Source of the DNA: Polyangiaceae bacterium
GTDB lineage: Bacteria; Myxococcota_A; Polyangia; Polyangiales; Polyangiaceae
Length of the DNA: 64,000 nt
NCBI GenBank assembly: GCA_016715885.1
Contig: JADJXL010000025.1
Span: 186,001 to 250,000 of the forward strand
Direction of reading: 5' to 3'
Below the pieces are notes generated by a model, which was not told the DNA's origin, searched no databases, and saw only the letters and a program-made list of their open reading frames with translations. The translations under genes and the position numbers were made by a program. Every line of letters begins with the position of its first letter. Within the stretch, counting starts at the first letter, position 1. Shown here one piece after another: positions 1-8,979 of this stretch.

Positions 1-794
1 ATGACTATGAAGTCGCCCGAGTCACGGCATTCAACGGCGTGTCTCAGTTCGAGGGCATGCATTACTTGGCCCCCGAAAACACCGACGCACTCTTCATGCT
101 CGCGAAAGGCTGGACGGGAGCGACGTTTGGCTGGACCGAGGACGAAGCGGAGCAAGCCGAGGACGAAGAGGGGCTCGAAGGGCCGACGTATCTGCACCTC
201 AAGCAGCGCGCAATCGCCGGATACGACCGCGGTGCGCGTTATGGAATCGAGCTGCTCGAGCATTATTACCCGGGCTCTGAAGCGGCGAAGAAAAACGACG
301 AATCAATCCGCAAATACTTGGCGCAATTCACCGACCCGGAAGAGCACGCTCTGCCGCTTTTCTGGACCGGCTACGCGTGGATCAGCAAGACGAACATGGG
401 CAAGGACGACCCGGCGCTCGTATCCGAGCTGTACATCGGTGTCGCCATGATGGAACGCGTCGTCGAGCTGGATGAAAAGGTCATGTACGGCAGCGCGCAC
501 ACGATCCTCGGCGCATACCACGCTCGATCGGCAATGGCCGAGCTCGACGAATCCAAAAAACACTTCGACCGAGCGATAGAGATCAGCGATGGCAAACTGC
601 TGCTCGCGAAGGTGCAATACGCGGCGAAATATCACTGCCTCAAGGGCAACAAGGACGAGTACGTCAAGCTGCTGACGGAGGTGATGGAGGCGGAGGATCC
701 GCTTCCCGCACAGCGATTGCAGAACGTGATCGCCAAGCGCCGCGCACAGCGTTACCTCGGCAAGGCACGCATGAAGGAATGCGCGTTCGAGTGA
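1..794 (+). CDS. TRAP transporter TatT component, 5'-truncated
   Basis: The frame is open from the first bases of the window. Upstream of the GTG at 39 it reads as good coding sequence (DYEVARVTAFNG), so the true start lies outside and 39 is an internal codon. The helical, TPR-like protein resembles the TatT (T-component) family, which associates with the periplasmic substrate-binding protein of some TRAP transporters. Visible landmarks are an LAPENTDALFMLAKGW helix pair, a central PLFWTGYAWIS segment and a basic C-terminus. The genes at 979-4019 on the opposite strand encode the DctM and DctQ membrane subunits, which supports the family call. The substrate-binding subunit is not in the window and may lie to the left. 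The family call is from motif recall. Confidence 0.8.
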   Translation, partial: DYEVARVTAFNGVSQFEGMHYLAPENTDALFMLAKGWTGATFGWTEDEAEQAEDEEGLEGPTYLHLKQRAIAGYDRGARYGIELLEHYYPGSEAAKKNDESIRKYLAQFTDPEEHALPLFWTGYAWISKTNMGKDDPALVSELYIGVAMMERVVELDEKVMYGSAHTILGAYHARSAMAELDESKKHFDRAIEISDGKLLLAKVQYAAKYHCLKGNKDEYVKLLTEVMEAEDPLPAQRLQNVIAKRRAQRYLGKARMKECAFE

Positions 795-822
795 TTCGAA
801 AGAGAGCGCAACACCGTCAGCG

Positions 823-953
823 CCTCACCCCCTAGCCCCCTCTCCAACTCCGCTTCGCTCCGTGGAGAGGGGGAATTGACTTCGGTTTTTCCGGCTCCCC
901 CTCTCCACGAAGCGGCGAAGCCGCGAAGTTGGAGAGGGGGTCGGGGGGTGAGG
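823..953. repeat. Large nested inverted repeat between convergent genes
   Basis: The outer arms begin with CCTCACCCCC and end with GGGGGGTGAGG. The inner arms GTGGAGAGGGGG (862-873) and CCCCCTCTCCAC (897-908) are exact complements around a 23-nt loop. The left half continues CCCCCTCTCCAACT and the right half AGTTGGAGAGGGGG, so the element can fold as one long hairpin or two shorter ones. It fills the gap between the convergent tatT and dctM genes. It could act as a bidirectional terminator, or be a dispersed REP/MITE-like element; similar CT-rich repeats are common in large bacterial genomes. The structure is seen; the role is inferred. Confidence 0.85.
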
Positions 954-978
954 TGCGAGCAAACCCTGTCGTCAGGCC

Positions 979-2658
979 TCAACCACCGTCTTTGCCAGCG
1001 TTGAGCATTTCCTGCAGCAGGTCGTCCATGTCGTCGCCGCTCTTTGCGCCTTCGCCAGCGTCGGGAGCACCTGCATCGGCGGCATCGGATCCGCCCCCCA
1101 TCATTTCCCTCATGAGAGCATCTTCGTCGAACGCGTCCGAGTCCGCCGTGCCCGCGTCTGCACCGGAATCCGATGCCGGGATGACGTCTCCCGTGGGTTT
1201 GTCCGCGGCTGGTTTGTCCTCGACCGTGGCAACGCCCTGCCCGTCTTTACCCCATCGTGCGATGTCCGCTTGCGAGCACGGCTTGAGGTTGTTCGTGTCC
1301 TCTTGCACGCATTCGAGCAGCCACGCTTCGCGTGGTGGCAAGCCATCTTTTTCCGCTCGAGCACGCGCGCGGGCGATGTCGGATCGGATCGTGAACTCGC
1401 TGATCGATGGGAACACGATGATGGCGACGAGACCTATCGCGAGCAGCGCGACGAAGGGCAGAACGACGCGATAAACGCCGACGATGGGTTTGGAGAACCG
1501 GAAGCTCGAGATGAACAGGTTCAAGCCGACGGGCGGCGTGACGTAGGCGATCTCGAGGTTCAACAGGAACATGACGGCGAGGTGGAACGGGTTGATCTGG
1601 AACGTTGCTGCGAGCGGAATGAGCAGAGGCAACGCGACCAAGAGCGCGCTGAACGCGTCCATCAACATGCCGAGGATGAACAAGAAGACGTTCAGCACGA
1701 TGATGAACTGCCATGCAGCGTTCATCCCACGCTCGATGAACCACTGAAGGATCGCCTGCGGGATCTGATCCTGAATGATGTAGTTCGTCATGGCCGTCGC
1801 CATGGCGAGGATGAGGATGATCGCGCCGGACAGCGTCATCGCATCCTTGGCGACCTTGACGACTTTGCGGAAGTTCAGGTCCTTGTAGATGAAGACTTCG
1901 ACGATGAGCGTATAGATCGCAGCCGCCGCCGCGCTCTCGTCGAGCTCCATGAGGCCGCTGCCGAGACCGATACCGACGAGCAGCGGCGTGAAGAGCTCCC
2001 ACTTCACGCTCCACGTAGCAGCCGCAACTTCTTTGAGGTCAAACTTGGCGCGGGGGATGTCCGATCGCAGCCCGGTGTAGAACGCGTAGCCGCAGATGAG
2101 CGCCATCAGGAGCAGTCCCGGAGGGAGCGTCGCCTTGTAGGCGAACGTCACATCCACGCCGGCGATGAAGGCGTAGATCATGACGAGAGGGCTCGGGAAA
2201 AACAGAAGCCCCATCGCACCTGCGGTGGTGACGAGACCGAGGGTGAACTTGTCCGAATAACCCTGCTGTCGAAGCGCCGGATAGAGCAGGCCACCGATGG
2301 CAACGATCGTGACGCCGCTGCCACCGGTGAGCGTCGTGAAAAACGCGCTCGCGAAGACGCACACGATCGCAAGTCCGCCGGGGAGCCAACCAAGTACGGC
2401 CGTCGCAGCGCGCACGATGCGATCGGGCGTCTTCGATTCGGCCATCAAGTAGCCGACGAACGTGAAGAGCGGAATCGTGACGAGGATCGGCGAATTTTGA
2501 AATTTTTCTTCGAGAACGTTTGCCGCGATGAACCGTACGAAACGTTGTTCGGCTTGGTCGGTCCCGAGCCATGAGAGGATCGAGATGGCGCCCATGACCG
2601 CGAAGAGCGGCATGCCGACGAGCGCGAGGAATGCGAGAAGGACGCCGGGGATTTTCAT
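979..2658 (-). CDS. dctM: TRAP transporter large permease DctM
   Basis: This is the large membrane subunit of a TRAP-type secondary transporter, driving uptake of an unknown solute, probably an organic acid. About 12 hydrophobic segments run from residue 1 to about 430, with the conserved SAFFTTLTGGSGVTIVAIGG and YAFIAGVDV regions and AYVTPPVGLNLFISS typical of the DctM family. The usual length is about 430 residues. Here a hydrophilic tail of about 130 residues follows the last segment, rich in Asp, Ala and Gly and ending in repeated DDMDDLLQEM-like acidic helices. The ATG overlaps the dctQ stop by 4 bp (2655-2658), so the two are translationally coupled. Two copies of the 9-mer GGACAAACC lie in the tail (1196 and 1211). 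Confidence 0.93.
   Translation of the reverse strand: MKIPGVLLAFLALVGMPLFAVMGAISILSWLGTDQAEQRFVRFIAANVLEEKFQNSPILVTIPLFTFVGYLMAESKTPDRIVRAATAVLGWLPGGLAIVCVFASAFFTTLTGGSGVTIVAIGGLLYPALRQQGYSDKFTLGLVTTAGAMGLLFFPSPLVMIYAFIAGVDVTFAYKATLPPGLLLMALICGYAFYTGLRSDIPRAKFDLKEVAAATWSVKWELFTPLLVGIGLGSGLMELDESAAAAAIYTLIVEVFIYKDLNFRKVVKVAKDAMTLSGAIILILAMATAMTNYIIQDQIPQAILQWFIERGMNAAWQFIIVLNVFLFILGMLMDAFSALLVALPLLIPLAATFQINPFHLAVMFLLNLEIAYVTPPVGLNLFISSFRFSKPIVGVYRVVLPFVALLAIGLVAIIVFPSISEFTIRSDIARARARAEKDGLPPREAWLLECVQEDTNNLKPCSQADIARWGKDGQGVATVEDKPAADKPTGDVIPASDSGADAGTADSDAFDEDALMREMMGGGSDAADAGAPDAGEGAKSGDDMDDLLQEMLNAGKDGG
1196..1219. repeat. Dispersed 9-mer GGTTTGTCC (two of 28 copies; list in evidence)
   Basis: Copies as GGTTTGTCC on the plus strand start at 1196, 1211, 6797, 11742, 19663, 19826, 21016, 21699, 22962, 30588, 35206, 36366, 38687, 45045, 45633, 46980, 47524, 61583 and 62663. 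Copies as GGACAAACC start at 5735, 30192, 36687, 39821, 41332, 41913, 53869, 55277 and 55457. All but the one at 53869, which begins at the last base of a stop codon, lie inside genes. They are read in several frames (Gly-Leu-Ser, Gly-Gln-Thr, Asp-Lys-Pro, Thr-Asn-Leu, Phe-Val). Near-matches such as GGTTTGTCG and GGTTTGCCC are also frequent. The list was made by eye and may miss a copy. Confidence 0.9.
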
Positions 2659-4019
2659 CGAGCCGCCTCCGTCGCCGCGACTCGGTCGGCAGTTGGCTGC
2701 TCGTCTTCATCGGGTTCGTCGGCGTCGGGTTCGACCGATGCGTGTCCGGAAATCACGAGCAATGCGCGCAGAATCACGCGCAGACCGATCCACAGGAGGC
2801 CGAGTGGCCAGATGAGATTCAGGTCATGCACGAGCGCGTTTTTTGCGCCCTCACCCGGCAACGTGGCCATCGGCACGCGCGGCTCGTTTTCGAACGCTGC
2901 CGGGGCTTTCATGCTTTCGATTTCTTCGGGCGTGAAGTGTTCGGAATAACCTGATTCGGCGAGCCACGCGTTCCACTGTTTGCCGTTCATCCGCGTTGGT
3001 GCGTCCCAACGAACGCCGCTGAAAACGACGTCGGGCATCGTGCGGAGATCGAGGCCGATTTGTTTGTAAAAGACGAACCGATGCTGCGCCGACAAACGAC
3101 GGATGCCCTCGATCTTCGCGGACATCGTGGTGTCCTTGTTTTGGCCGAAGCCTTCGATCGACGTGTAGTCGAGAAAGCCGTAGGCCGCGATGAAACACAC
3201 GGCAGCCGTGGCCGCGGCTCCGACGACGTGGACGGGCATGCGCCACGACGGACGCATGAAGCGCAGAACGACATCGATGTTGATGTGCTTGGATCGCGCC
3301 GCAGCAAGCGATGCGCCAAGGAGCGCCACGAGGATGGTCAAACGAGTCGCAACGCCACGAAGCCCACCGACGAGCGTCAGCGACGACCCCTCTTGCAACC
3401 AGTTGAGAATCGCATCGAAACGAGCAATACCAACGGCCCGCCACATCGGTGCGACAGCAATGCCGATGGCGACGCCCAAGATGGTCAATCCCGCACTCTT
3501 CACTTCATCGAGCTTCAACACACGCGAAGCGGACACGCGCGCGATCGCCCCCAGAAGGCCGGCCCCGACAAACATGCGGAAGACAGTGCCCGCAGCGCTC
3601 CCCGACTCGACGGGCGACGCCATGCCACGCAGCGAAATCCAAAAAACAAGCCCCACGACGAGGCCGAGCAACGCCACGAAAAGCAAACGCGACTCGAACC
3701 AAGTCAGCGCTCGCTCCACGCGCACGAGGCCATTGGCCCATGCAGCGCCAGGCGGATGCACGACGGCACCCGGCGCCTTCTCGGCAGCTTGCGCCTCGCC
3801 AACGTCGGAACCTTCTGCTTCAGCCTCGTCTTCGGAAGGCCCCGCTTCGGAAGCTCCTTCGTCAGCCTCGGCTCCTGAAGATTCCTCGTCAGCGTTTGCT
3901 TCGGAAGGTGAATCGTTCCCCTTGGCGTCCTTCTCAGGCTCCCCTACGTCACCTTCGCCCGAAGCCCTCTGCTGCTCGACGGCACCATCACCGTCGTTTT
4001 TTTCCTCGTCCGCTGCCAT
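2655..4019 (-). CDS. dctQ: TRAP transporter small permease DctQ, enlarged
   Basis: This is the small membrane subunit paired with DctM. Four or more hydrophobic segments are visible (LLFVALLGLVVGLVFWISL, LTILGVAIGIAVAP, VVGAAATAAVCFIAAYGFL, LIWPLGLLWIGLRVILRALL), with the DctQ-like ARSKHINIDVVLRFM motif between them. At 454 residues it is far larger than the usual 160-200. An N-terminal segment of about 90 residues is dominated by Glu, Asp, Ala and Ser, and about 110 soluble residues are inserted before the last membrane segment. I chose the ATG at 4019 (MAADEEKND); the frame stays open upstream, with another ATG at 4076. No strong ribosome-binding site separates them. It overlaps dctM by 4 bp. 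The divergent kinase starts about 180 bp away, so promoters for both directions must lie in 4020-4198. Confidence 0.85.
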   Translation of the reverse strand: MAADEEKNDGDGAVEQQRASGEGDVGEPEKDAKGNDSPSEANADEESSGAEADEGASEAGPSEDEAEAEGSDVGEAQAAEKAPGAVVHPPGAAWANGLVRVERALTWFESRLLFVALLGLVVGLVFWISLRGMASPVESGSAAGTVFRMFVGAGLLGAIARVSASRVLKLDEVKSAGLTILGVAIGIAVAPMWRAVGIARFDAILNWLQEGSSLTLVGGLRGVATRLTILVALLGASLAAARSKHINIDVVLRFMRPSWRMPVHVVGAAATAAVCFIAAYGFLDYTSIEGFGQNKDTTMSAKIEGIRRLSAQHRFVFYKQIGLDLRTMPDVVFSGVRWDAPTRMNGKQWNAWLAESGYSEHFTPEEIESMKAPAAFENEPRVPMATLPGEGAKNALVHDLNLIWPLGLLWIGLRVILRALLVISGHASVEPDADEPDEDEQPTADRVAATEAAR

Positions 4020-4198
4020 GGGCACGACATTAGCGGTTTCATCGCGGTTGGGTAAACCGGCCAAACGCTTGGCCATCGTCTGGGACGGCCAATTTCGTCG
4101 TTCGTCGTTACGACGCGTCGCGACGAAGCCGAACGACGCAGGCCATGTGCGCCTAGTGTCCCAGTGTCGACCGAAACGTAGTATCAGGGAGGCTCGTG

Positions 4199-6427
4199 AT
4201 GTCGGCGCATAAGCCCACTGCACATCCGTCCTCGGAAACGGGTCACCCAGCCACGTTGCTCGACGGCACGCCGTATCGTTTCATCGCGCCGCTCGGGCAT
4301 GGAGCCATGGGCGATGTGGTCGAGGCTGAACACGTTGCCCTCGGCAAACGAGTGGTGGTCAAACTATTGCAAGAGCGCCACGCGAATCGGCCCGACTTCA
4401 TCGACAGGATGCGCATCGAAGCGCAAGCACTGGCGAAGATCACGCACCCGAACTTGGTTCAAGTCACCGACTTCGGGCAGACGGCGCAGGGGCGAACGTT
4501 TCTCGTGATGGAACGGCTGCGCGGGCGCAATCTGCGCGAAGAGCTGGAGGAACGAAAGTTTCTTCCGGTGCTCGAAGCGATGAACATCGTGCGGCAGTCG
4601 CTGCAGGGGCTCGCGGCTGCTCACGACGCGGGCATCGTTCATCGCGACGTGAAGCTCGAAAATTTGTTTCTGTGCGAAGCGAGCTCGAATCGGCGCGCGG
4701 TCAAAGTGCTCGACTTCGGCGTGGCCAAAGTCATCGGCGTCGCGGGAGACAACACTCCCCTGCCCCTCGCGTTTCCGACCGCAGAAGGCGTCGCCATGGG
4801 CACGCCGCGGTACTTCTCGCCCGAACAAGCTCGCGGACGAGAAGTCGATTGGCGTACCGACGTCTACGCAGCGGGCATCGTGCTCTACACGCTCGTCACG
4901 GGACGTGGACCCTTTGATCACCACACGACGTTGCTCGAACTGACACGAGCGCACGCGTTCGAACAGCCCGAGCTTCCATCACGCATCGCGCCCCAACCCA
5001 TCCCTCCAGAGCTCGATGCGGCGATCCTGAAAGCGCTTGCCAAAGAGCCGCTCGATCGCTTTCCGACGGCCCTGGCGTTTGCCGTCGAGCTCGAACGAGT
5101 CTCGGCCAAGCTGACTGCGGAGACCCGACAGCAGCAGCAACAAGCATCGGTTCCGCCGCCTTCGGAGGCCCCGCAGCTCGAGCCACCGACGCGACCGACA
5201 GCGCAACTTCCTGGCATTTCGGACGACGAGCTCGAAGCGACGCTGCAGAAGATTCCCGCACGAGCAGCGGCTGCCACGCACGTCGTGAGCCCGCCGAGCG
5301 AAGAACCTACGCTGATGAAGTTTCCTCAGGGGCCGTCGCCGATCGAGGAAGCTACGTTGCTCAAGTTTCCCAAAGGCGCGCTTGCTGCAGCAGCACGGCA
5401 GACGCCTGGATACGGTGAGGTAGCTGCGCCGACGCAGTCCGAACCGGAGCCACCGACGGTGCGCGTGGATGGAGACGCAGCCGTAGCAGCAGCGGTCGCG
5501 TCCGTTACCGCCATCGATGAAGAAAGCGGTGCGCCGACGCAACGCATCGCTGCACCAGTGCTCATGAAGTTGCGGCAGTCGACTGCCGAACCGGCGCAAT
5601 CGCAACCAGCACCCACGACGAAACCGACGGCGCATGCGCCCGGGAAATCGCACGCTGAAATAGATGATTCGCGGCCAAAGGACTCGTCGTCGTTCGAGGA
5701 CGTCGATGGCCCGGTGCCGACGGATCCATCGGCAGGACAAACCTCGGTCGATACGTTCGCGAAAACGCCGGCAGTAGCGGCCGTCGACAATTCCGAGCGC
5801 CCGACGGATCCGATATCGCTTCCGCTCGTTGCACCAGGGTCGCTCGTGAAGAGCGAGAGCGCTCCATCGGACGATTCGGCGGGATTGAGCGAAAGCGGCG
5901 AGCGGCCAGTGACGTTTGCTGGTCGCGCTGCGGAGCACGCATCGGGAGCAGCGACGCGCGGGGATCGCATTTCAGCGTTGCCTGGACGAAGGGCGGATCG
6001 AATTTCCGCGTTGCCTGGGCGCAGTGGCGAACGAGTGTCGGCGCTGCCTGGGCGCAAGGATCGCATTTCAGCGTTGCCTGGGCGGCCTATCGTTGCGACC
6101 GAACGGCCTGCGGATGACGGGCCTGCGGCGGAGCCGGTCGCGCCGAAAAAACGAAGTGCGCAGGCCCAAACGCCTGCACAGGTGCACATCCCGGGTCCAG
6201 CCAAAGAAAAGGACGACGCGGCGAGCACAGGGGTTCGTCCCATGAAGGCGCCCGTGCCGTGGCGCGTGCGGCGAACGGCACCAGGAGCCGCGCGCGCACC
6301 GACGGTGCAACCCGGCGGTCGGCCGCTCGACGCAAAGCCCGACAACACGCGGCTCTACTACATCATCATCGCGATGATCGCGGTGATCGCTGCGGGTACG
6401 TTTCTGCTCTTGAAGCTCGCGAAGTAA
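4199..6427 (+). CDS. Hanks-type Ser/Thr protein kinase with repeat-rich linker and C-terminal membrane anchor
   Basis: An N-terminal kinase domain (about residues 25-290) carries LGHGAMGDVVEAE, the VVVKLL lysine, IVHRDVKLEN with the catalytic Asp, VLDFGVAK and GTPRYFSPEQA. It should be active. A long disordered Pro/Ala/Thr linker follows, holding three to four TLxKFPxG-like motifs and four SALPGR repeats. A single membrane segment (LYYIIIAMIAVIAAGTFLLL) ends the protein in LAK. The kinase and linker are therefore cytoplasmic with a C-terminal tail anchor. A GTG at 4196 precedes the ATG at 4199; AGGGAGG at 4187-4193 suits the ATG. It converges on the gene ending at 6442. The repeated short motifs look like docking or phosphorylation sites, which is inference. 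Confidence 0.93.
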   Translation: MSAHKPTAHPSSETGHPATLLDGTPYRFIAPLGHGAMGDVVEAEHVALGKRVVVKLLQERHANRPDFIDRMRIEAQALAKITHPNLVQVTDFGQTAQGRTFLVMERLRGRNLREELEERKFLPVLEAMNIVRQSLQGLAAAHDAGIVHRDVKLENLFLCEASSNRRAVKVLDFGVAKVIGVAGDNTPLPLAFPTAEGVAMGTPRYFSPEQARGREVDWRTDVYAAGIVLYTLVTGRGPFDHHTTLLELTRAHAFEQPELPSRIAPQPIPPELDAAILKALAKEPLDRFPTALAFAVELERVSAKLTAETRQQQQQASVPPPSEAPQLEPPTRPTAQLPGISDDELEATLQKIPARAAAATHVVSPPSEEPTLMKFPQGPSPIEEATLLKFPKGALAAAARQTPGYGEVAAPTQSEPEPPTVRVDGDAAVAAAVASVTAIDEESGAPTQRIAAPVLMKLRQSTAEPAQSQPAPTTKPTAHAPGKSHAEIDDSRPKDSSSFEDVDGPVPTDPSAGQTSVDTFAKTPAVAAVDNSERPTDPISLPLVAPGSLVKSESAPSDDSAGLSESGERPVTFAGRAAEHASGAATRGDRISALPGRRADRISALPGRSGERVSALPGRKDRISALPGRPIVATERPADDGPAAEPVAPKKRSAQAQTPAQVHIPGPAKEKDDAASTGVRPMKAPVPWRVRRTAPGAARAPTVQPGGRPLDAKPDNTRLYYIIIAMIAVIAAGTFLLLKLAK
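5963..6090 (+). repeat. Four SALPGR coding repeats
   Basis: Four near-identical units of about 27 bp encode R-I/V-S-A-L-P-G-R. They are spaced by short variable residues (5963, 5996, 6029 and 6060). They lie in the linker of the kinase at 4199-6427, just before the basic juxtamembrane segment. The serine sits in an Arg-x-Ser context that a basophilic kinase could phosphorylate; that is inference. Confidence 0.85.
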
Positions 6428-6441
6428 GCGCCGCGGGCAGG

Positions 6442-7422
6442 TCAAAAGGTGCCCGTCAGGAGCGCACCGTTTGGCCCGACGAACACCTGAAGGGCTGACG
6501 TGTCCTCGGGCTTTTTCGCTGCACGACCAGAGAGCACGAGGCCCGTTACGCCAAGACCAACTCCAACGACGCCCAAGGCAATCGCGACGTTGGACACGTT
6601 CGCGAGAGCGAAAGCCGAATCGTTCGTGGGCGTAGCTTTGTCGAGCGCATCTTGCGACGGGCACGTTCCGCCAGGACAAAGCGCTTCGACATCACCGGCG
6701 CGCGAGAGCGACAACGCGCCCGTCACGGCGCCGGCGATGAGTCCTGCGCCACCGAGACCAAAACCAATGAAGACGAGGGGCGAAGTGCGTCGCGTTGGTT
6801 TGTCCGAACCGGTGGGAGTCGCTACGCCGTCGAACGTGACCGTGAGCTTTTCCGATTCGGCGATCATGATGGTCTTGATCTCGGCCTCCGAACCTTGCTT
6901 CGCAACCGACACGAGGTGTTTGCCGGGATCGACGTCACGCGGCGCGAGTGCCTCGTCGTGAGGAATCAATCGGCCATCGATCTTGACCTCGAGCTGCGTC
7001 GTTTCCGGCACACCTTTCACGACGATCGTGAGCTGCGGAATTCTCACGCCGAGCTCGACGGCAAGTTGTTGCGCATCTGCACGTGCCTCTACGAACGGCT
7101 TTGGCTCGCGCGGCTTCGCGGGCAGGTTGACGATGGCGAGCGCAACCTTGCGCGCTTCGATGAGGCTGCCGAGTTTGGCCTCCGTGCGCGCGACTTCGAT
7201 GCCCGTCGTTGGCACGTTCATGATGGTGTGCGCGGCGCGGTACGACCGGAGCGCGCCGCGAAAGTCGCCCTTCTCGGCTTGCGCGTCGCCTTCGTCCATG
7301 AGGTTGCGCGCCATTTCGATTTCCGCTTTCGACTGAGCGAAAGCCAAAGATGGCGATGCGATCGCCGCGGCAACGATGAAAAGGGCGCCAAGACAGATGC
7401 GGTTTGTCAATCGAAACACCAC
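6442..7422 (-). CDS. Secreted or membrane protein with N-terminal TPR-like helices
   Basis: A signal peptide (ICLGALFIVAAAIASPSLAFAQ) is followed by TPR-like helices (ARNLMDEGDAQAEKGDFRGALRSY). A beta-rich domain of about 75 residues comes next (LTIVVKGVPETTQLEVKIDGRLI), resembling PEGA/carboxypeptidase-regulatory folds. Two C-terminal hydrophobic hairpins follow (PLVFIGFGLGGAGLIAGAVTG and NVAIALGVVGVGLGVTGLVL). This architecture is common and uncharacterised in myxobacteria. The start is GTG at 7422, and a single base separates it from the kinase stop (7424-7426), so the pair is almost certainly co-transcribed. It may be an envelope partner or substrate of that kinase; this is inferred from adjacency only. 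Confidence 0.82.
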   Translation of the reverse strand: MVFRLTNRICLGALFIVAAAIASPSLAFAQSKAEIEMARNLMDEGDAQAEKGDFRGALRSYRAAHTIMNVPTTGIEVARTEAKLGSLIEARKVALAIVNLPAKPREPKPFVEARADAQQLAVELGVRIPQLTIVVKGVPETTQLEVKIDGRLIPHDEALAPRDVDPGKHLVSVAKQGSEAEIKTIMIAESEKLTVTFDGVATPTGSDKPTRRTSPLVFIGFGLGGAGLIAGAVTGALSLSRAGDVEALCPGGTCPSQDALDKATPTNDSAFALANVSNVAIALGVVGVGLGVTGLVLSGRAAKKPEDTSALQVFVGPNGALLTGTF

Positions 7423-7423
7423 G

Positions 7424-8923
7424 TCAGAACCCTCGATCTCGCCGCGGCTTCACCGTGGGGTTCGGTTTGACGACGGCGGGAGCGGTATTTGGAGGAGGCG
7501 GCGCTGTAGTGGAAACAGCGACGACCGGAGTTGCCGAGGCAGTGGGCGCCGACGGCGGTGCTGGCTCCGCGGTTGCGACCGGAGGAGCGGGCGCTGACGC
7601 GGTTGGAGCGGGCGGCTGAGACGCCACCGCGATCGGCGTTGCAGTCGGAGCGTCGTCCATGACGAGCGCAACGAGCAAACCGACGACGAGCAACAAGAGA
7701 GACGATGCGCCCACGGCAATTGCGATCAGGGTTTTTCGCGACGAATCTCTTCGTTCGGCATGGGTAACCGAAGAGCCCGGAAATGTCTGCAAATGCGGAC
7801 CTTGCTGCGCATCGTCCCATGATGGCCACGACGTGGCAGAGGCTTGCGGCGCAGACGAACCCGCGACGAGAGGCGGCGTTGGTGCTGGGAGATTCGCCGA
7901 CGACACTCGATGAGCATTCTCGACGGGTACCGAGAGGTTTGTCTGGTTCGTACCCCACGGATTGGATGGTGCGACGGCCGGGGGCGGCGCGGAAAAACCC
8001 GCAGGCACTCCCGACGGCATGGGCCCACCCTGAAAGCTCGTGTCTGGCCGGTAAAACGCAGCCGTGGCATGACCGCCCGCTTCTGCGGCCGCAACGAACG
8101 CTTCGGCCATCTCCTTGGCCGATTGAAAGCGCTGCGCTGGTTCACGTGCGAGCGCGCGGGCAAACCACACGTCGAGCGTGGGCGGCAAATCCGGACGCCT
8201 TTGCGTCGCCGGTATGAACTCGGCACGCTCGATCGCGACGCACACGGCACCGAGCGTTTCACCCTGAAACGGAACACTGCCCGTCAGCGCGCGGTACATC
8301 ACGACACCCACGGACCACAAGTCCGCGCGATGGTCCACTCGACGTGCACTCAAGATCTGCTCGGGGCTCATATAGTGCGGCGTCCCGACCATCGCCCCCG
8401 TGCCCGTCATGTCGTGCTCGGCGTCTTGCGCGGCATGTTTGGCGACGCCGAAGTCGAGCACTTTGATGAAGGGCTCGCCATCGTGCTCCATCAAGAAGAT
8501 GTTGTCGGGCTTGATGTCGCGATGAACGATGCCCGCAGCGTGCGCTTTGGTGAGAGCTCGAGAAAGCTGCACGAGGATGTGCCCTGCTTCCGCAACGGAA
8601 ATCGGCCCCGCGCGAGCGATGCGCGTACGCATGTCCTCGCCGTCGAGCAGCTCCATGACGATGAACGGCGTACCGTCGAAGACGCCGTGATCGAAAACCT
8701 GCACGACATGCGGGCTTTTGATCTGCGCGCTCGACATGGCTTCCCGCGCGAATCGCTCGACGTACTCGTGATCCTGCACGAGCCGCTCCGCCATGAACTT
8801 GACGGCGACCTGCATGCGTAGCGTTTGGTGCTCCGCGACCCACACGCTGCCCATGCCGCCACGTTTGAGCGGGCGGATGATGCGGATCTTGTTACCGACG
8901 ACAACGCCGGCCTGCAGGTTCAC
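7424..8923 (-). CDS. Hanks-type Ser/Thr protein kinase, single-pass membrane protein
   Basis: The kinase domain (about residues 12-275) has LKRGGMGSVWVAE, the AVKFM lysine, IVHRDIKPDN, VLDFGVAKHA and GTPHYMSPEQI, so all catalytic motifs are intact. A linker rich in Pro, Ala and Ser follows to about residue 395. A membrane segment (TLIAIAVGASSLLLLVVGLLVALVM) then leads into an extracytoplasmic Pro/Ala/Thr tail ending in basic residues. The likely role is signal transduction from the envelope. It is the first gene of a two-gene unit with the TPR/membrane protein at 6442-7422, and lies 56 bp downstream of rbfA on the same strand, so read-through from that operon is possible. Confidence 0.94.
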   Translation of the reverse strand: MNLQAGVVVGNKIRIIRPLKRGGMGSVWVAEHQTLRMQVAVKFMAERLVQDHEYVERFAREAMSSAQIKSPHVVQVFDHGVFDGTPFIVMELLDGEDMRTRIARAGPISVAEAGHILVQLSRALTKAHAAGIVHRDIKPDNIFLMEHDGEPFIKVLDFGVAKHAAQDAEHDMTGTGAMVGTPHYMSPEQILSARRVDHRADLWSVGVVMYRALTGSVPFQGETLGAVCVAIERAEFIPATQRRPDLPPTLDVWFARALAREPAQRFQSAKEMAEAFVAAAEAGGHATAAFYRPDTSFQGGPMPSGVPAGFSAPPPAVAPSNPWGTNQTNLSVPVENAHRVSSANLPAPTPPLVAGSSAPQASATSWPSWDDAQQGPHLQTFPGSSVTHAERRDSSRKTLIAIAVGASSLLLLVVGLLVALVMDDAPTATPIAVASQPPAPTASAPAPPVATAEPAPPSAPTASATPVVAVSTTAPPPPNTAPAVVKPNPTVKPRRDRGF

Positions 8924-8979
8924 GACCAGACGATATCACGCGGCCTTTTGAATCGGTTCTTTTGTGGGACGACCAGGCC

